Positions 23,123 to 36,528 of a stretch of DNA of 64,000 bases are shown here, one piece after another. The stretch lies in NCBI GenBank assembly GCA_963920665.1, contig OY987266.1:3167001-3231000 (forward strand), written 5' to 3'. The notes beneath the pieces were generated by a model, which saw nothing but the letters and a program-made list of their open reading frames with translations, was not told the origin of the DNA and did no database searches. The DNA is from Straminergon stramineum (lineage: Eukaryota > Streptophyta > Bryopsida > Hypnales > Calliergonaceae). A program made the position numbers and the translations under genes. Position 1 is the first letter of the stretch. Every line of letters begins with the position of its first letter.

Positions 23123-26100
23123 ATGGAGTCCGCGAGGAGAATTTCTCGTTCTCCAAGTCTGAAGCGAATTTCATGTTTTTCGATTTTGCTTTCGTTGTTT
23201 TTTGTGTTCGGTTTGGCCTACGGCAAAGAGTGTACCAATGTGCCTACGGAGCGCGTCTCGCATACAATTCGTAGTCAAGGAATTGGTGAGAGAGGCGGAG
23301 TTAATGAGGAGGCTCCTGCGGACGAGATTGGTCGGATTTCAGGGATGCTGACGACGCCAAGGACAGCCCTAATTAACGTGTTCAGGAAGTTCTTGACCTG
23401 GAATGGAGGTGACGAGGTTCAAGATTTCTTGCCTGTGGTGGAAGAAGAGCTCACGGATGACGTGGTGGTAGACTTTGACGATTGGGGACAGGCATGGAGG
23501 ACAATTGCTAAGCCGATGGTTGACAAGACCGCAAGAAGAGCTGAGATGCATGGAGGCTCTGGTGATCAAAATGACGTACTGACGTTGCAATTGCAAGTAG
23601 CTGAAGAAATCGGCGACAAATATGTGGAATCGAGTGAAGAAGTTGTGACACGGTTAGAACCGGCTGTTACGGGCTTGTTGAAGGATGTCAGCTTGCACAA
23701 GGTAAAATAAATGTGAAAACATGAGCTCAATCACTGCTAGATTGCTGTTATTTTGTGCTTTCAGAAGGAGGAATGTAGGGCATTGTTTGAATCATTTATC
23801 AGTAACAAGCTACGCAAGAGACTCTGACTTGATTATTTGCTAGAATCGAAACTACGTTGTTATTTAGTTAAATTTTGAGAATGAATGGCGTTTGCAACAT
23901 GAAATATAAGAAATATTGGACGCAATTACTTATTGAGAGATACTAGGTTGCACAAGGTAATATATATGTGAATGCCTAAGCTCACTTACTCCACCTTTTT
24001 TTTTCAATTATTGCGAGACGCTCTAATTGTTTAATGTCGCATTTTCCTCCGAGAATTCGCTTTATTTTAATTTTTTAATGACTACTAGGAAAAAATGTTT
24101 TCTTCTCTTTCAAGTCGTTGAATATTCGATAATAAATTTTTCTCTAGTTTGAAAATGCAATATATAAAAACTAGTGCGTCTTGCAGTAATTGAAAAATCG
24201 GTGTGGATCTCTGTCATCAGGTGCTGTGCTAATTAGAAATGTAGGACAGTGCTTGAAAATATTGTCGGTAGATGTTGATTTCGAAGCTATTTTGTGTTTG
24301 AAGGGAAGCATGGAAATTATTTGGTCTTGCACAGGTGAGACTGGGAGCAGGCTCACCGCAGTTTGTGGCTCAGAACACCAATCTGCAGTACTTGTTGGAG
24401 CTCGATGTGGACAGCATGGTGTGGAGTTTTCGTAAGGTCGCACATTTGGATGCCCCTGGCCTACCGTATGGTGGCTGGGAATCGCCAGCCTCTGAGCTTC
24501 GTGGACACTTTGTCGGTCAGATACATTTCATCTCCTTCTGAATATTGCGATGGCTATCTTAGAGAAAACATAATTAAAGTACTGGCCGATTGATGACAAT
24601 GTTCGGCGGACATAACATTTCAAATTGCAGTTCGTGTTAGTTAGCTAATTAGTTGGAAATTCTTCAATGTTTTCGGAGGGTTTTACCTTTCGTCGGGTGA
24701 AAAGTGGCTGGACTCGGTTTCATATACAAGCTTTCTTTCTCGTTACATGTGTCTCATACTATGTTTCAAGGCTGTTATTTATTTCAATGGGATCGTCGGT
24801 TTCTTATTTTTATTTTCCCTCTGTTGATTGTACTGGTGTTTGAAGCTTGGTGAAGTGTTTTCCACAGGTCACTATTTAAGTGCATCTGCATTGATGTGGG
24901 CTAGTACACGTAATGAGTCACTTCAGGACAAGATGAATGCTCTTGTTCGAGCTTTGAAGGAGTGTCAAACGAGCATCGGTTCAGGCTATCTCTCTGCATT
25001 TCCTTCGGAGTTCTTTGATCGTTTTGAAGCCATTGAACCTGTTTGGGCGCCATACTACACAATACACAAGGTGATCCGTTTCGAGACATTGGAAATGCTT
25101 TGATGCATCGATTTGAATAGCTAGCCCTTCCAAAGGTTTGGATGCTGTCACATTTGGACTTCAAGAGTACTAAACCAAAAGCGTTCATGCTGTTCAATCA
25201 GATTATGGCGGGGTTGCTGGACCAATACGTGTTGGCTGAATCCAGAGATGCCCTGGACATGGTAGTGGAAATGACTAATTATTTCCACAAAAGGGTTAAG
25301 AGTGTGATTGAGAGATTCACGATAGAACGTCACTGGAGGTCCTTAAATGAGGAGACAGGTGGTATGAACGATGTTCTATATCGATTATACATTGTAACGG
25401 TGAGCTCTCCTGTTGGTCTATCAAACGAGGGGCTCAAGCTTGTTTGCCTTTGTTTTTTCCGATTTAGGAGACCAAATCAGAGGGGAAGATATTCCACATC
25501 TCAATATCTAGATTTTCCACTAGCCTTTCCAAGTTGTGTTGCAAATTCACAGCCACTTAATTAACAGAGTATGTGAGGATTTTTTCCAAGCAGAATGACA
25601 AGAAGCATCTGGAGCTTGCGCATCTCTTTGATAAACCTTGCTTCCTTGGTCCTCTTGCCCTTCAGGTACTTCATGTTCCACCTCATAGCCGAATTCCAGA
25701 TTGTTCTATAGTTATTGTCGATACATCACACGTTGCTAGGCCCTCTAGCTACCCTAATTTGTTGGCTGCTGCAGGCGGATCATTTATCTGGTTTCCATTC
25801 GAATACACATATTCCAGTTGTTGTTGGAGCTCAGATGCGTTATGAAGTGACTGGTGATCCAATTTACAGAGTACGTCGTACTTCAAAAGGCGTACTTTCT
25901 TATGAAGGATTAAACTATGTTCCATGTATTGTTTTTGGTCATCTCAGTCATTGAATGGAAATTATTTTTGGAGCAATCCGATCCTCCCCTGCACCTGCAC
26001 AGCTGAAAAATCTCATGCTGTTTTTGATGCACCCTCAATGTGACGTTTTTCGATTCTTTGATGCTTTCAGTGAAGCTGCCATTATCGTAGCTAATTCTTT

Positions 26101-29100
26101 ACCACGCTGCTCTTGCAGAGCATCGCAGATTACTTCATGAAAATAGTGAATTCCTCCCACAGTTATGCCACAGGCGGCACTTCGGTTTCTGAATTCTGGT
26201 AAGCAAATTTCTGGTTTCTAAATACTGTTTCAATTCATGCTTCTAATCCTTTTCAGATTTGAAATGTGGGATCCACTAGATCTTGATTTTTGCAAACCAC
26301 ATTTTCTTGGATTTCTCTACTTCTATGTGGAATTTATTATATGAATCCTTATATTGGAGGCGTGCCCCTCTACTTTGTAGTGCTTCTCCCTCCTCTCTCG
26401 TGTTCTGATTATGGGTTCTGAGAGCAGGACGGATCCAATGAGGCAGGGCAGTACTTTGCACACTGAAAATCAAGAGTCTTGCACCACGTACAATATGCTT
26501 AAGGTTGGTCTATGCTTCTCTGTTGTTCGTCTGAATATATGAGCTTATTTCCGTTGAAGCCGTCTCTCGTAGTCTGTCAGCTCTGCTGTATTTAACCTCC
26601 ATTCACTAGCTTATCCGGTTCCATTGTGGACCTCTGCGTTCGTAATCTGTCATTACTTTAGCCATGATCAAATATTAATCTTAGTGGAAGGTAATGCTGT
26701 AGACATTGTCTGAAGAACTGCGTTTTTGTGGGCTTTCACTCCTGCTACCGAAGTCGTTTTGATCCTTCGTCTCTAGTGGATCTGATGATGCCATTATGCG
26801 GTTCTCTTAGTTGTGGCACGACACCTTGGCAATTTAGCATTTCATAGTGAGTGCTGCATTTTAAGGACTTTTGAAGTTCTCAGTTGTGCTTCAACTTTGT
26901 TGGTGCGATGGGCTTTGGTGCAGATTGCAAGGACCCTTTTCCGATGGACCAAGGACATTAAATACATGGATTATTATGAGCGGGCACTTGTCAATGGTGT
27001 TCTTGGAATCCAAAGAGGGCAGCAACCTGGAGTAATGATATACATGTTACCAATGGCACCAGGTGCATCAAAGGCAAGAAGTTATCATGGTTGGGGGAAC
27101 AAATTTGATTCATTCTGGTGCTGCTACGGAAGCGGTAGCCTCTCAACTATTGGAATCTTTATTTCTTTCTTTCATTATTTTCGTTGCATTGTCATCTCCT
27201 GTCGACCTTTACTGCTCTGGCATTTCTGCCGATCTGAAGAGAAACAGATAATTTATAACCTCTTACAAGTACTGCGACACTGTAGTTATCTTGACCAAGC
27301 TGGATAGTTAATGCTGCCTTCTTGATTTCCATCAGGTCAGATGCCGAAGTTTAGCTAGCTAAACTTCAAACTCTTCTGCCGAGAAATTGTCTTTTACGCC
27401 ATCCAGGGTTTTGACGAAGTAATAGCAGGGTAACTGATATAGGTTTTTGGATATACTCAGTTTGTAGTAATATTGGCCTCTTGTATACCAGTGCACTTGT
27501 CTAGAACTCTCAATGGCAGTGTCCTAGGCTCGTTCCTATTGTGCTGAGATTTGAGCCAACTGTGCTCACAGCATTATTTATTTATGGTATTGTTGCAGCA
27601 ATTGAATCATTTGCAAAACTGGGTGACTCTATCTACTTTGAAGAGGATTCCAAGACTCCCGCAGTGTACATAACGCAATTCACGAGCAGTGACTTCGAAT
27701 GGGACGCTGTTGGGCTGGTGCTCCATCAGTCACACAAGCCCTTGAATGCTGAGCAGTCTGTACTTGAAGTAAGTCTCTCCTTCTCCCGCGGAACGAGTGA
27801 TGATGCAAGTGCTGCGGCGAGCGAAGGGAATGCAACTATCCACGTTCGGATACCAGCATGGACACGGAAGGGTTGCCGTGCTCATCTGAATAACGAAGAG
27901 ATTGAGACTCCTATTTCAGGTATGAATCACTCTTGCATCTTTGAGGTCAGTGCAGAATTCTCTCCACCTAAAAATGGAAATATGGATGTGGCACTAATGA
28001 AGTTCTTAATTTCATTTCCATTTTGAGTCCGGAAATGCAGAAAATGTCCACTTTAGGGTCAATTTTTTTGAAAAGTAATTGTTGTGCATTGTTAGAGCAA
28101 CATATAGTCGGAGGAATGTTTTTTTCGAAATAATGGTAAAGAAAAATTCTATGGTCAAGAATATGAATCTGTAAGCCATGACCCTCAAGTGGAAAAAAAC
28201 ATGCCTAGTGGTAATCCCTCACCAGTCCTTCAGTATTTACAGAAAATTGGGTTTTGAGGTCAAATCACTCTAAAATTCTAAGATTATGCATTCAATCTTG
28301 CCTATGTATGCAAATTATGTTCCCGGATTCGTAACGAAATCGAAATTTAAAAAAAAAAGTGTGTTTACGAAGTAGGCAAAAGTCATGACCTAAACCTCAA
28401 AATTCTTGATTTGATTTTAAGGAATTTAGGGATTGACCCCAATATTTTGCCTTCGGTTATGTACCGGTAGTCAGTATCGACCTTTTTAACCAGCTGATGC
28501 GTGTTGTTTTATTGCTTAGGCAACTTCTTGAGCTTAAAGCGGGGATGGAGTCCTGACGATCAACTAGTGCTTCTGCTGCCCTTGGGTCTCCGCCTGGAGA
28601 AAATTCAAGGTATTCATTCAGCACATCAATTTTGGAGAGCATTATGTATGCTTTCCTTCAGTTCGGTTGAAATTAGGTTTGAATAATCAATTCAAGATTT
28701 TAAAGGAGATGTGCAGACCTGGAATGTAGAATTTTGCTGTGACGTGTCCCACTTTCAATACCACATCAATATTCAACGCTAATTTTCGTCACAGAAGGTC
28801 GTCATGCGGTAGTCACGACTGGAAATGGTGACGTCTGAAATTGCCATCACTAGCATCCTCCCACTTATTGCAGTATTCTGTTTTTGAGATGTTTCAAAGC
28901 CAATCGTTTTGAGAGCAGTTGGTTGGATCGATCGTACAGATGACCGAGGCGCCTTTTCATCAATGCATGCAATAATGTATGGTCCGTTTGTGATGGCGGG
29001 ACGGAGCATGGGCGACTGGAAACTCGGACATGTAGGAAATTTGTCCGAATGGATACACCCTGTCCCGGCTGCTTATAACAACCAATTGTCGTCGTTCTCC

Positions 29101-29805
29101 CAAGATCGTAGTATCGGAGGCCTATCTAGCGGCCCGCTTTTCATGGCCTGCGACGATGACGCAGCCGTCATGAGCTCTGCTCCAGTGGATGGGACGGACC
29201 AGAGTGGATTTGCAACATTCCGAGTGGCTGATCCTCTTGGTAACTATTCACAGAGAATTGAAAATGGAAAGCGGGCTGTTTCACTAGAACTTTTCAGCCA
29301 ACCAGGACGTTATCTGAAACACAATGGTAAAGACAACCTCATCTCGGCCGGCCCACCAAACTGCCTTGAATATACGGCAGCATATGACAGAATAAAGACA
29401 GACAGGCTGGCAATGCATTTGGAGAAGTCAAAAGCATTGGGTGATTGCCCGACCGAAGATTCTGTGTTTCTCTCCCTACCTGGGTTGACGGGAGCAAGTG
29501 ATACGGTGTCGTTTGAGGCTGCAAGTCAGCCTGGTTGCTTTCTAAGTTCAAGTTATGGTGAAACCACAGTACCAGGCGGTATAGTTTTACGATGCAAGAC
29601 GTCAGAAAACGAGAACACCTTCGCTGCTCACAGTACGTTTTCTGTTCAGAGTGGAGCAGCAGCATATCATCCCTTCAGTTTCATTGCTGAAGGAAAGAAT
29701 CGGAACTTTCTACTTGCCCCACTTAATTCTTTGCGGGATGAGAGCTATACTATTTACTTCGACATTCACTTGACAGAAGCGTCCACGTTGAAAGCGGTTT
29801 CTTAG
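23123..29805 (+). CDS. Secreted GH127/DUF1680 protein with AbfB-like C-terminus
   Basis: Twelve exons: 23123-23701, 24335-24515, 24868-25070, 25202-25399, 25594-25665, 25775-25870, 26119-26198, 26428-26503, 26924-27134, 27599-27919, 28520-28609, 28940-29805. Phases agree throughout; 990 residues. GH127 enzymes release beta-L-arabinofuranose; the plant DUF1680 members are poorly characterised, so the substrate is inferred. A basic N-terminus and hydrophobic stretch (about 16-32) look like a signal peptide. The catalytic domain starts near DVSLHKVRLG (about 188). Motifs include YGGWESPASELRGHF, NEETGGMNDVLYRL, SNTHIPVVVGAQMRYE and GGTSVSEFW (Glu468, probable acid/base). The zinc/cysteine centre is ESC (Glu486, Cys488) with FWCCYG (Cys561, Cys562). 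The C-terminal part contains repeats SLELFSQPGRYLKHNG and SFEAASQPGCFLSSSYG, typical of an AbfB beta-trefoil arabinose-binding domain. The key residues are present, so the gene looks intact. Confidence 0.92.
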
Positions 29806-30510
29806 CATCAACAATGGATCGTCTCGACAACAGCCTCTAACAAGGTATGCACAACTAAATAGCGTCCGTATAAACACCTGGGTTTGGCTCCCAGTATTAG
29901 ACTGCCTGAATTTTTATTGGAACTTATTGGAAGTGGCAAGGCAATTCCAACTCAGCTTATCATGTATATTTTGGAGACTACGTGAATAAAGTATGAATTG
30001 TCAAAGTTCTAATTATAGGTGTACCCAAATTTGACCCTAAGTTCTCATGTTCAGACACGAAACTAAATCAGCTGGTTGTGGGGTAAGGGTCGCAATTAGG
30101 TGTAGGTGCCTTGTGTCATCTCTTTATTGGATAGCAAGGTATATGCAAATAGAAGGGAGCCGAAGCATCAGAAAAGAAACCTCTTGAATATGGATGTCTG
30201 TCTGTACAAGATTGGATTGTATGGGTAAATTTTTGCTTAACGCCCCAAGTTGTTCTCCAGACTACCCACCCGGAACATAGCGTTTGAACTTGCGTGAACT
30301 GTTTCTGATCAATTTCAGACGTGTAGGAGCAATGTGAAGGAGCGACTCAGCATCACCAGCATGGCCTTCAAATAGAACTGCCAAGTTTGAATTATGAATC
30401 TGAATTTCTCAACTTCTCGCAATATTAATGTCTTGTTAAATTCAATGTACATCCACTGCGCTACAATCCCTGATAATTCGGGAAGTTTACAATTATGGAA
30501 CAGTTGAAAA
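29806..30510. other. Convergent spacer between two gene 3' ends
   Basis: The GH127 gene and the methyltransferase gene are convergent here, so this stretch should hold both 3' UTRs. A plausible AATAAA poly(A) signal for the GH127 transcript lies at 29985-29990. Nothing else was identified. Confidence 0.5.
29985..29990 (+). terminator. Possible poly(A) signal of GH127 gene
   Basis: AATAAA 180 bp after the stop codon, in an A/T-rich context. Plant poly(A) signals are loose, so this is suggestive only. Confidence 0.35.
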
Positions 30511-31900
30511 CTATTCTCTGATGGGCTTAAAATTACGGTACGCTACCACAGCGTAAAAGGGATCCCTACCTGCAGACTGAAACAAGTTAGTAATGAATGA
30601 GAAGGGGCTAGGAGATGCCTCTTTCACCTCCGGAGTCTTCTTCACCACCTCCGGCATCGTGAAACCGTCGATGCACTGGAAGTACTGCTTGACCAGCTGC
30701 GTTCGGCTGTAATCACTCCCATCTCTCCATGCAGCCACAGCTTTCTCGTAGAACATGCGGTTGCTGAAGCTCACAATGCAAACCCCACCAGGTCGAAGCA
30801 CTCGGTAAATCTCTGCAAACACCTTCTCCGGTTGTTGTAAGTACTGCACACTCACAGTGCAAAGGACGGCGTCGAATGAGTTGTCTGCATTCTCCAGCTT
30901 TGGCTCAGCGTTCAAGTCCTTGACGAAGAAGTGGTCTAGCTGGCGGTTGCGTGAGAGTTCGGGGGCGTTCAGGCCATGGCCCACGACACGTTTGTACTTC
31001 TTCTCAGCTGCACATACATTGGACGCAGATGAACAATAAGGTACATGTCCCAATTTCAACTATCTCCTTAACTCATGCATCGATAATTTAATCGATGTAG
31101 CAACAACCTTTATACCAAGGAAAACTGCTACATGCTAAGATTTCAATCGTGAAGAGTGTCTTGGTTTTAAATTCTCACTTACAACTTTTAGAAGTTGGAT
31201 CGGAATATGCACGATCTAGTGCATGGGTTTGCGAAAGACACGACAGTGACTTTGAAAATTCATAACTAATTCAGTACAACTCCAAAAATTACAAAAGTCG
31301 TGTTGAGTTTCATTCTGCTGGTCGCAACCCAAAAAATTTAAATTTAGTGCTCATCGTGCGGACATAGCTCAGATCCTTATTTAAGCGGTGTAAGGGAAAT
31401 TACGTTGTACCAGTTGCGCCCGAATCAACAAGACGTTCGAAGCCTAAGGATGGAATTGGCAGTCTTTCCGATACAAACAATAAAATTAGGGTTTCTTTCA
31501 GGGTAAACGATCTCGGAGTCGCAATCGTACCTGGCAAATGACTGACCCACGAGCTCATGAGATCCAACACCTCGGCGTCCTCAGCTATGCGCTCCCGATA
31601 CAAATTTGTCAGAGATGAAAGAAACTGGTCGTCAACGTGGGTGACCAACCTTGGAGAAGAGTAGAAGCCCCTGTCCGACGCAACGTTCATCTTCGTCCTG
31701 CCCTCGTTGCTCAGCACCTGGCGGAGGATTCGACCGCCCTGCGACTCGGTCATGCTGCACTCAGGGTTCGCCATCCCCTTTGGATGCCCCTTCGAATTCA
31801 GCGGCACAAATGAGTTCGTCTGACCCTTGAAGATGGTCGAGAGGTGCGCGGTTTGGGGAGCGATTCTTGTGGCTTGTTGTGGGAGACTGATCGTCGCCAT
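30511..31900 (-). CDS. SAM methyltransferase-like protein, probable plastid
   Basis: Two exons on the reverse strand (31531-31900, 30511-31007) joined in phase give 288 residues. The first 60 or so residues are Ser/Thr/Gln/Arg-rich and resemble a transit peptide. VLDLMSSWVSHLP (about 111-123) is followed after the intron by YKRVVGHGLNAPEL and HFFVKDLNAE. NSFDAVLCTVSVQYL (about 166-180) and EIYRVLRPGG match the post-I, IV and V regions of class I methyltransferases (Methyltransf_11 type). The glycine-rich SAM loop is not the classical GxGxG; the sequence VLDLMSSW stands in its place, as I recall also for plant and cyanobacterial relatives. Substrate unknown. The ATG at 31900 is the first in frame. 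Confidence 0.88.
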
Positions 31901-32567
31901 AGCTGCTCGGAGGGTCAAGCTTTAGGACTTGTACGAAACGGATTACACACAAGGCGAACTCATGTTCGTTAACACGGTCAAAACCTAAAACCCAAAACCC
32001 AAGATGGTGCAACTGGAGTACAATTCGAAGTCCGTCCAGGAAAGAGAGATGCCCATTTTCTGACCTCTTCAGACGACGGGTTGCAGCTTGCGAAACCAGC
32101 GACTGGACACTTGTTGCATTGGCAGGCGCAATTCTTAGATTCCGGAAACTCCGTTTGGGATTCTAGTTCACCAATACTTACACACTTGCGTGCTACAATT
32201 CCAATCGGAGCTTCCAGACAGGTCTGCGAGCAAAAATTGCGAACAATTGGTGTTTTAAATGGGCGTGTCAGTTTCTAAGACACATTTGAAGTGAATGCGG
32301 TGAAGGCGATGCAAAGAGAAGATGACAAGTCAGGGTGCAAAGCCATGCAGTCACGTGGTGCAAACTGGTCCTCTTCCAAGAGTCCTCATCTCTTGCTGCA
32401 GCTTGCCTTGCCATTTCAGTGATGGCTAAATTTAGTAAAGCTTCCAGGGTAACTACTGTACACAACAGCTAATTGCGACCTAATTGTGACCTGTTTTCTA
32501 ATCTGATTTCTAATCTGACCAGTACAAATGATCATGAGATTTATAAATATGGGAAAAAGGGTTTTAA

Positions 32568-32707
32568 CCCTTGAAGGATGTCAAGGCCAAAAAGTGGTCG
32601 ACGGTTGACATCATTATTCATTGTAGAAACAAAGAATGCACCTATTAGTCCAATAATCAGAGTAGTTTTGGTGACTACCTTGGTCATAGGGCTATGTTCA
32701 TTAAGGG
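32568..32707. mobile_element. Possible small TTAA-flanked element, 140 bp
   Basis: TTAA at 32564-32567, then CCCTTGAAGG; the right end is TTCATTAAGGG followed by TTAA at 32708-32711. The inverted match between the ends is short (CCCTT plus a few bases), so the call is weaker than for the other TTAA elements. Confidence 0.4.
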
Positions 32708-35317
32708 TTAAATATTCTAGTGAACAATGGATGTCTTTAGCATTATAGGTAGCACAAGAAAGACATATAGTAGAACTTTTAATAGACAATACTCTCCAAG
32801 GTAATATCAATTGTTGGTCTTCTACCCACAATTATATATGTCCCCCTAAAGGGGTATTTCAACATTTTTATTTTTAATAAATTAACCATAGTGAAATAAA
32901 AAAAATTAAAAATCGGAAATTGGTGAAGACTTGATTGTGATGAGATTCCACCAAAAGAATGAACTTGAAAACATCTTCAATGTTAAAAAATGTGTGCGCC
33001 ATGGAGTCCCTTCTTTGGCCTATTTGCACACATGTGGAAGACATAGAATTATGTATTCTTTGATGCCCCTCATATGGAACATGCCCAACTAGTGTGGGAA
33101 TAGACCACCAAAATTTCAGCTTTATTTTATTAAATTTGAGTAGTCCCTAGTACAAAAGATCATTACTGGAACATCCCAGGAACTGGGCACTCATCGAAAC
33201 CTTTCCAAGCTCAATAGCATGCTGCACAAGGACATAATCTATTTCCCGTCATTGTCTATATTCTATCAATGCACAACTTACACTCATACCTAAGTGCTAT
33301 TTTGTGCAAAGCTCATCTGGCATTGAGATATAAAACAAAAATGTACAAAGTATTCAACTTTTGTCAAGAATCCATAAGTTATACCATTGTTGCAAGGCAA
33401 CAATAGCCATAATATCCCAATTCAAAAAATTCAGCATGTGTTATTTTTTGGAATAGAGCAACGATAGATATAGTATCCACAGAGTAGTCAACATACATAT
33501 ATTCTTTTGCAAGGAAAAAAAACTTTCAGACACTATATCAAACACATAATTATCATTTCAGCCTTATTTCTAACAAAACACAACAATTCATGGCTTATTG
33601 TAATGGAAAAGAACCCAGAAAATTGAACTCTCAATATTGAAGAATACAAAGATTATTCAATATAGAGTCGCAATGATCTTTTTATCAGGATAATCGTATT
33701 TGTCTAATGTCCAATAGTTCTTCATGAGGAAGCGGACCTCACCTGCACCCATACAATCCAACAAACACATAGTTAGTTAGAAAGTGCATGCGAGGTGTCT
33801 TCAGTCTGCAACACTTGTTATCGTTGTCACATGTCAAATTAAAAGACAAAATAACACAAATACGTTAATCCACAACAACATCGATTGACCAAAACCTGAA
33901 CACTTGCAGAGTTTTTTTGGGAAGAGGAAGCAGCCATAAGGATAGCTTAAAAGCTCCAAATCCAAATTCTAGTATCACCAAACCCCTGAGCACACAGTAT
34001 CTATGGAAGACAGTGATTGCTAACCCTCACTAAGCTTGTAAACAAAGCACCAGTTTCTCACTAATAAAGGAGGAGAATGGAAGCCCTTTCCACTACCCCA
34101 GTCACGGTATTTGTTTTAGCCAGGCAGTAATAACACACCCAAGTCTCACAAACACATGTACATTCTCTCAAGCAAGTTCCTAGTAGCTCCAACAAAGGAC
34201 ATGCCAAGCACAGGAAAAGCTCCAAGTTCCAAATTTTGGCATTATTAACTTATAACGGCCAGACGGCCAAACAATTAAATTATAAATTAATGTAGCCACC
34301 ATTCTTACACATTGTCTCATTCTCCACTACACACCAACCCTCCATATCAAAATCAGCATGGCACAATGAATAAGTGACCATGAATAGTTCAACTATCCAT
34401 TTACCATCACTTTTAATTACTGTAGTTTTATAGCCCAAGGGACCAATCACACCAGCAAGATATATTTGGTAAAGTGCAGACATTAGTAAAGTGCCTGTAC
34501 ATCTTCCCATAATGCAATTTATTTGCACTATAATGACTAAATAACCATATTATGTTAATGCAAATCATACTTAGCCAATACAATTCAGAGTCATCAAAAG
34601 GGAGGGGGGGTGGGAATTTCTTATCTCAGAAGTTGTCTAACTTCTCTTGAATTAGGGATAGAGCCTTTTAGAATTCCTAGGCTCTTATACTTAATAAAAC
34701 TCATGCACCATCGAACATCACAAGATACATCTCATGGTCCATGTCATGTGACTAGAACTTACGAAAGTATCTAGAAAAAAGAAAAAAGAAAAAAAAGAAA
34801 AAAGTGTGACAAATTATAAAAATTGACTTTTAAATATAAAATGATTTTTAAATTTTTTTGAAAAATAAGGAATACAATTACAATCAAAACTTCTAGAAAC
34901 CCGTTTTTCGTTTTTGGCATTGGGCTTAAAATTCAAAAGTTATAGCCGAAGAAAAAACCAATTTTGCAAAACGCTACCAAAAATGGTCGGCCTTTCTTGC
35001 AATCACCCTTCATCCATTGATCAATGCATTCATCTATCAAAGGTCATGACACAATCATCATGAATTAGTTCATCCATCAAAAGTTGTAACAAAGGTTGTG
35101 ACAAAGGTTGTGACAATGACTCAATGAGTCATGTCAAGCAATCAACTAAAACAAATGTACAAAAAAGATTCAAAGAGCAAAAGAGAGCAAAGTTGAAGTA
35201 CACTTACATAGTGACCCACAACATCTTTTAACATGACTTCCAAAATGAACAAGTTTAATTTATTGTATGTTTTCATTATGAAGTATTTAGGGCCTCTTTC
35301 CTTGTGAGTGGGTAGAA

Positions 35318-35336
35318 GGGGGGGGGGGGGGGGGGG
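35318..35336 (+). repeat. Run of 19 G
   Basis: An uninterrupted poly(G) tract in AT-rich DNA. It could form a quadruplex, or its length could be a sequencing or assembly artefact. Confidence 0.9.
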
Positions 35337-35662
35337 CAATTTCTAAAATCAGGATTGGTTGTGGGTGAAGGATCATCCAATCAATTGGAGTTTCATGTAC
35401 ACTTCTATGTGGAAGAGGATGGATTTAGTAGGTCGAGACATGTGACCTCACCTTTGTTTTTAATTATTGGCTCTATTCTTTCATAAATTGTTTGCCCCCA
35501 TGTAGCTCATTATTAGTTGTAAATCCATACTCATATAGCACAAGGTACTCTTCTTTCCTATGGTCTCCACTCAAATTTCATGCTCAAATACAAAAGTCTA
35601 ATTTTTCATGAATACATCAATTCAAAATATTAAACTCTAGTTTGCCAATAAATATGACCCTT

Positions 35663-35926
35663 CATTAGAGGAGTTTTGGGGGGTTTGGAGGGCCATTTCG
35701 GGCTTGTTCCTAGCATTGTTCCCCTAGCAGTCCAGGAACAGCTGTTGTAAGATTTTTTTTTTAAATTTGAGAATGTAAAAGAAAGTTGAAAAAAAAATTT
35801 CATAAAAAAGAAGAAGTGATGTAGCAGTTGCTATGTCACGTCAAGCAGCTATTGCGGGGTAGTTCCCAAGGTTTGTGAACCCAGGTGAATACACAACCCT
35901 TCAGACCCCCCAAAACTCCTCTAATG
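35663..35926. mobile_element. MITE (family B), 264 bp
   Basis: The ends are CATTAGAGGAGTTTTGGGGG and CCCCCAAAACTCCTCTAATG, a long near-perfect terminal inverted repeat. Subterminal GGAGGGCCATTTCGGGCTTGTTCC is shared with the copies at 57409 and 60219. Non-coding. The target duplication could not be decided because the A/T at the ends is ambiguous. Confidence 0.85.
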
Positions 35927-36049
35927 TATGTGACCAAAGATTCATATTTTTTTCAATGACAAATTCAATCAATCATCTTACAAAAAATATAATTCATATA
36001 GGACCGAGTTTTACATGACAAAAACTAATGAGATCATGACATGTTTAGG

Positions 36050-36528
36050 TCAAGAAATAACAAAGTCAAACAAGAGGTAATCCCAATGGTTTTAATGTTT
36101 TAATAAAAAAATCTACATGTAACATTTTTATTTTTTTCCAAAAATATTAAACCTTCAAAGTTTATTTTAGAGTGGAGATTCCACAACATATATTCTTCAT
36201 AACTTTCATCTCACAAAGGAATGGATCAAAGAAATCCATGTATATATAAATCTAGAAATCCAATTTCAGATTTTTATTTAAAAAACAAAGTGATTTTCAA
36301 AGAAGTCTTTTCTAATGCTCGGGTTGCCCATTGAGCAACAAAAACTAAATATCATACAATAACTTTTTAATCATGTACATAAAATTTATGAAAGTTATTG
36401 GGCCTTAGAGCTACTCCTTAGGCACATGATGCATGAAAATTTCAAAGAAACAAAAATAAAATTCCATTCCTAGGGAGTTGCCCCAAATCACTACGTTCAC
36501 AAAAAAACGCCGTTTGATCCTTTTGGGG
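36050..36528 (-). mobile_element. TTAA element (family A, long type), partial
   Basis: It ends CCTTTTGGGG followed by TTAA (36529-36532). On the reverse strand it matches the first half of the element at 60243-61185, including GCATCATGTGCCTAAGGA against ACAACATGTGCCCAAGGA, and TATACATGGA. The other end is not recognisable, so it is probably truncated near 36050. Confidence 0.65.

Larger units (their letters stand above)
31901..35662. other. Long spacer upstream of methyltransferase gene
   Basis: The first 300 bp or so are relatively GC-rich and probably form the promoter of the reverse-strand methyltransferase gene. The rest is AT-rich with a possible small TTAA element (32568-32707), A-rich simple sequence near 34775-34802 and a G-run at 35318. 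An open frame at 34280-34528 (-) has no recognisable motif. No gene is supported. Confidence 0.4.

Noticed and set aside
34280..34528. 82-residue reverse-strand frame
   Set aside because: Protein-like appearance but no recognisable family and no neighbouring exon found.
35318..35336. G-run as a designed quadruplex regulatory site
   Set aside because: Single homopolymer with no gene nearby; length may be a sequencing artefact.
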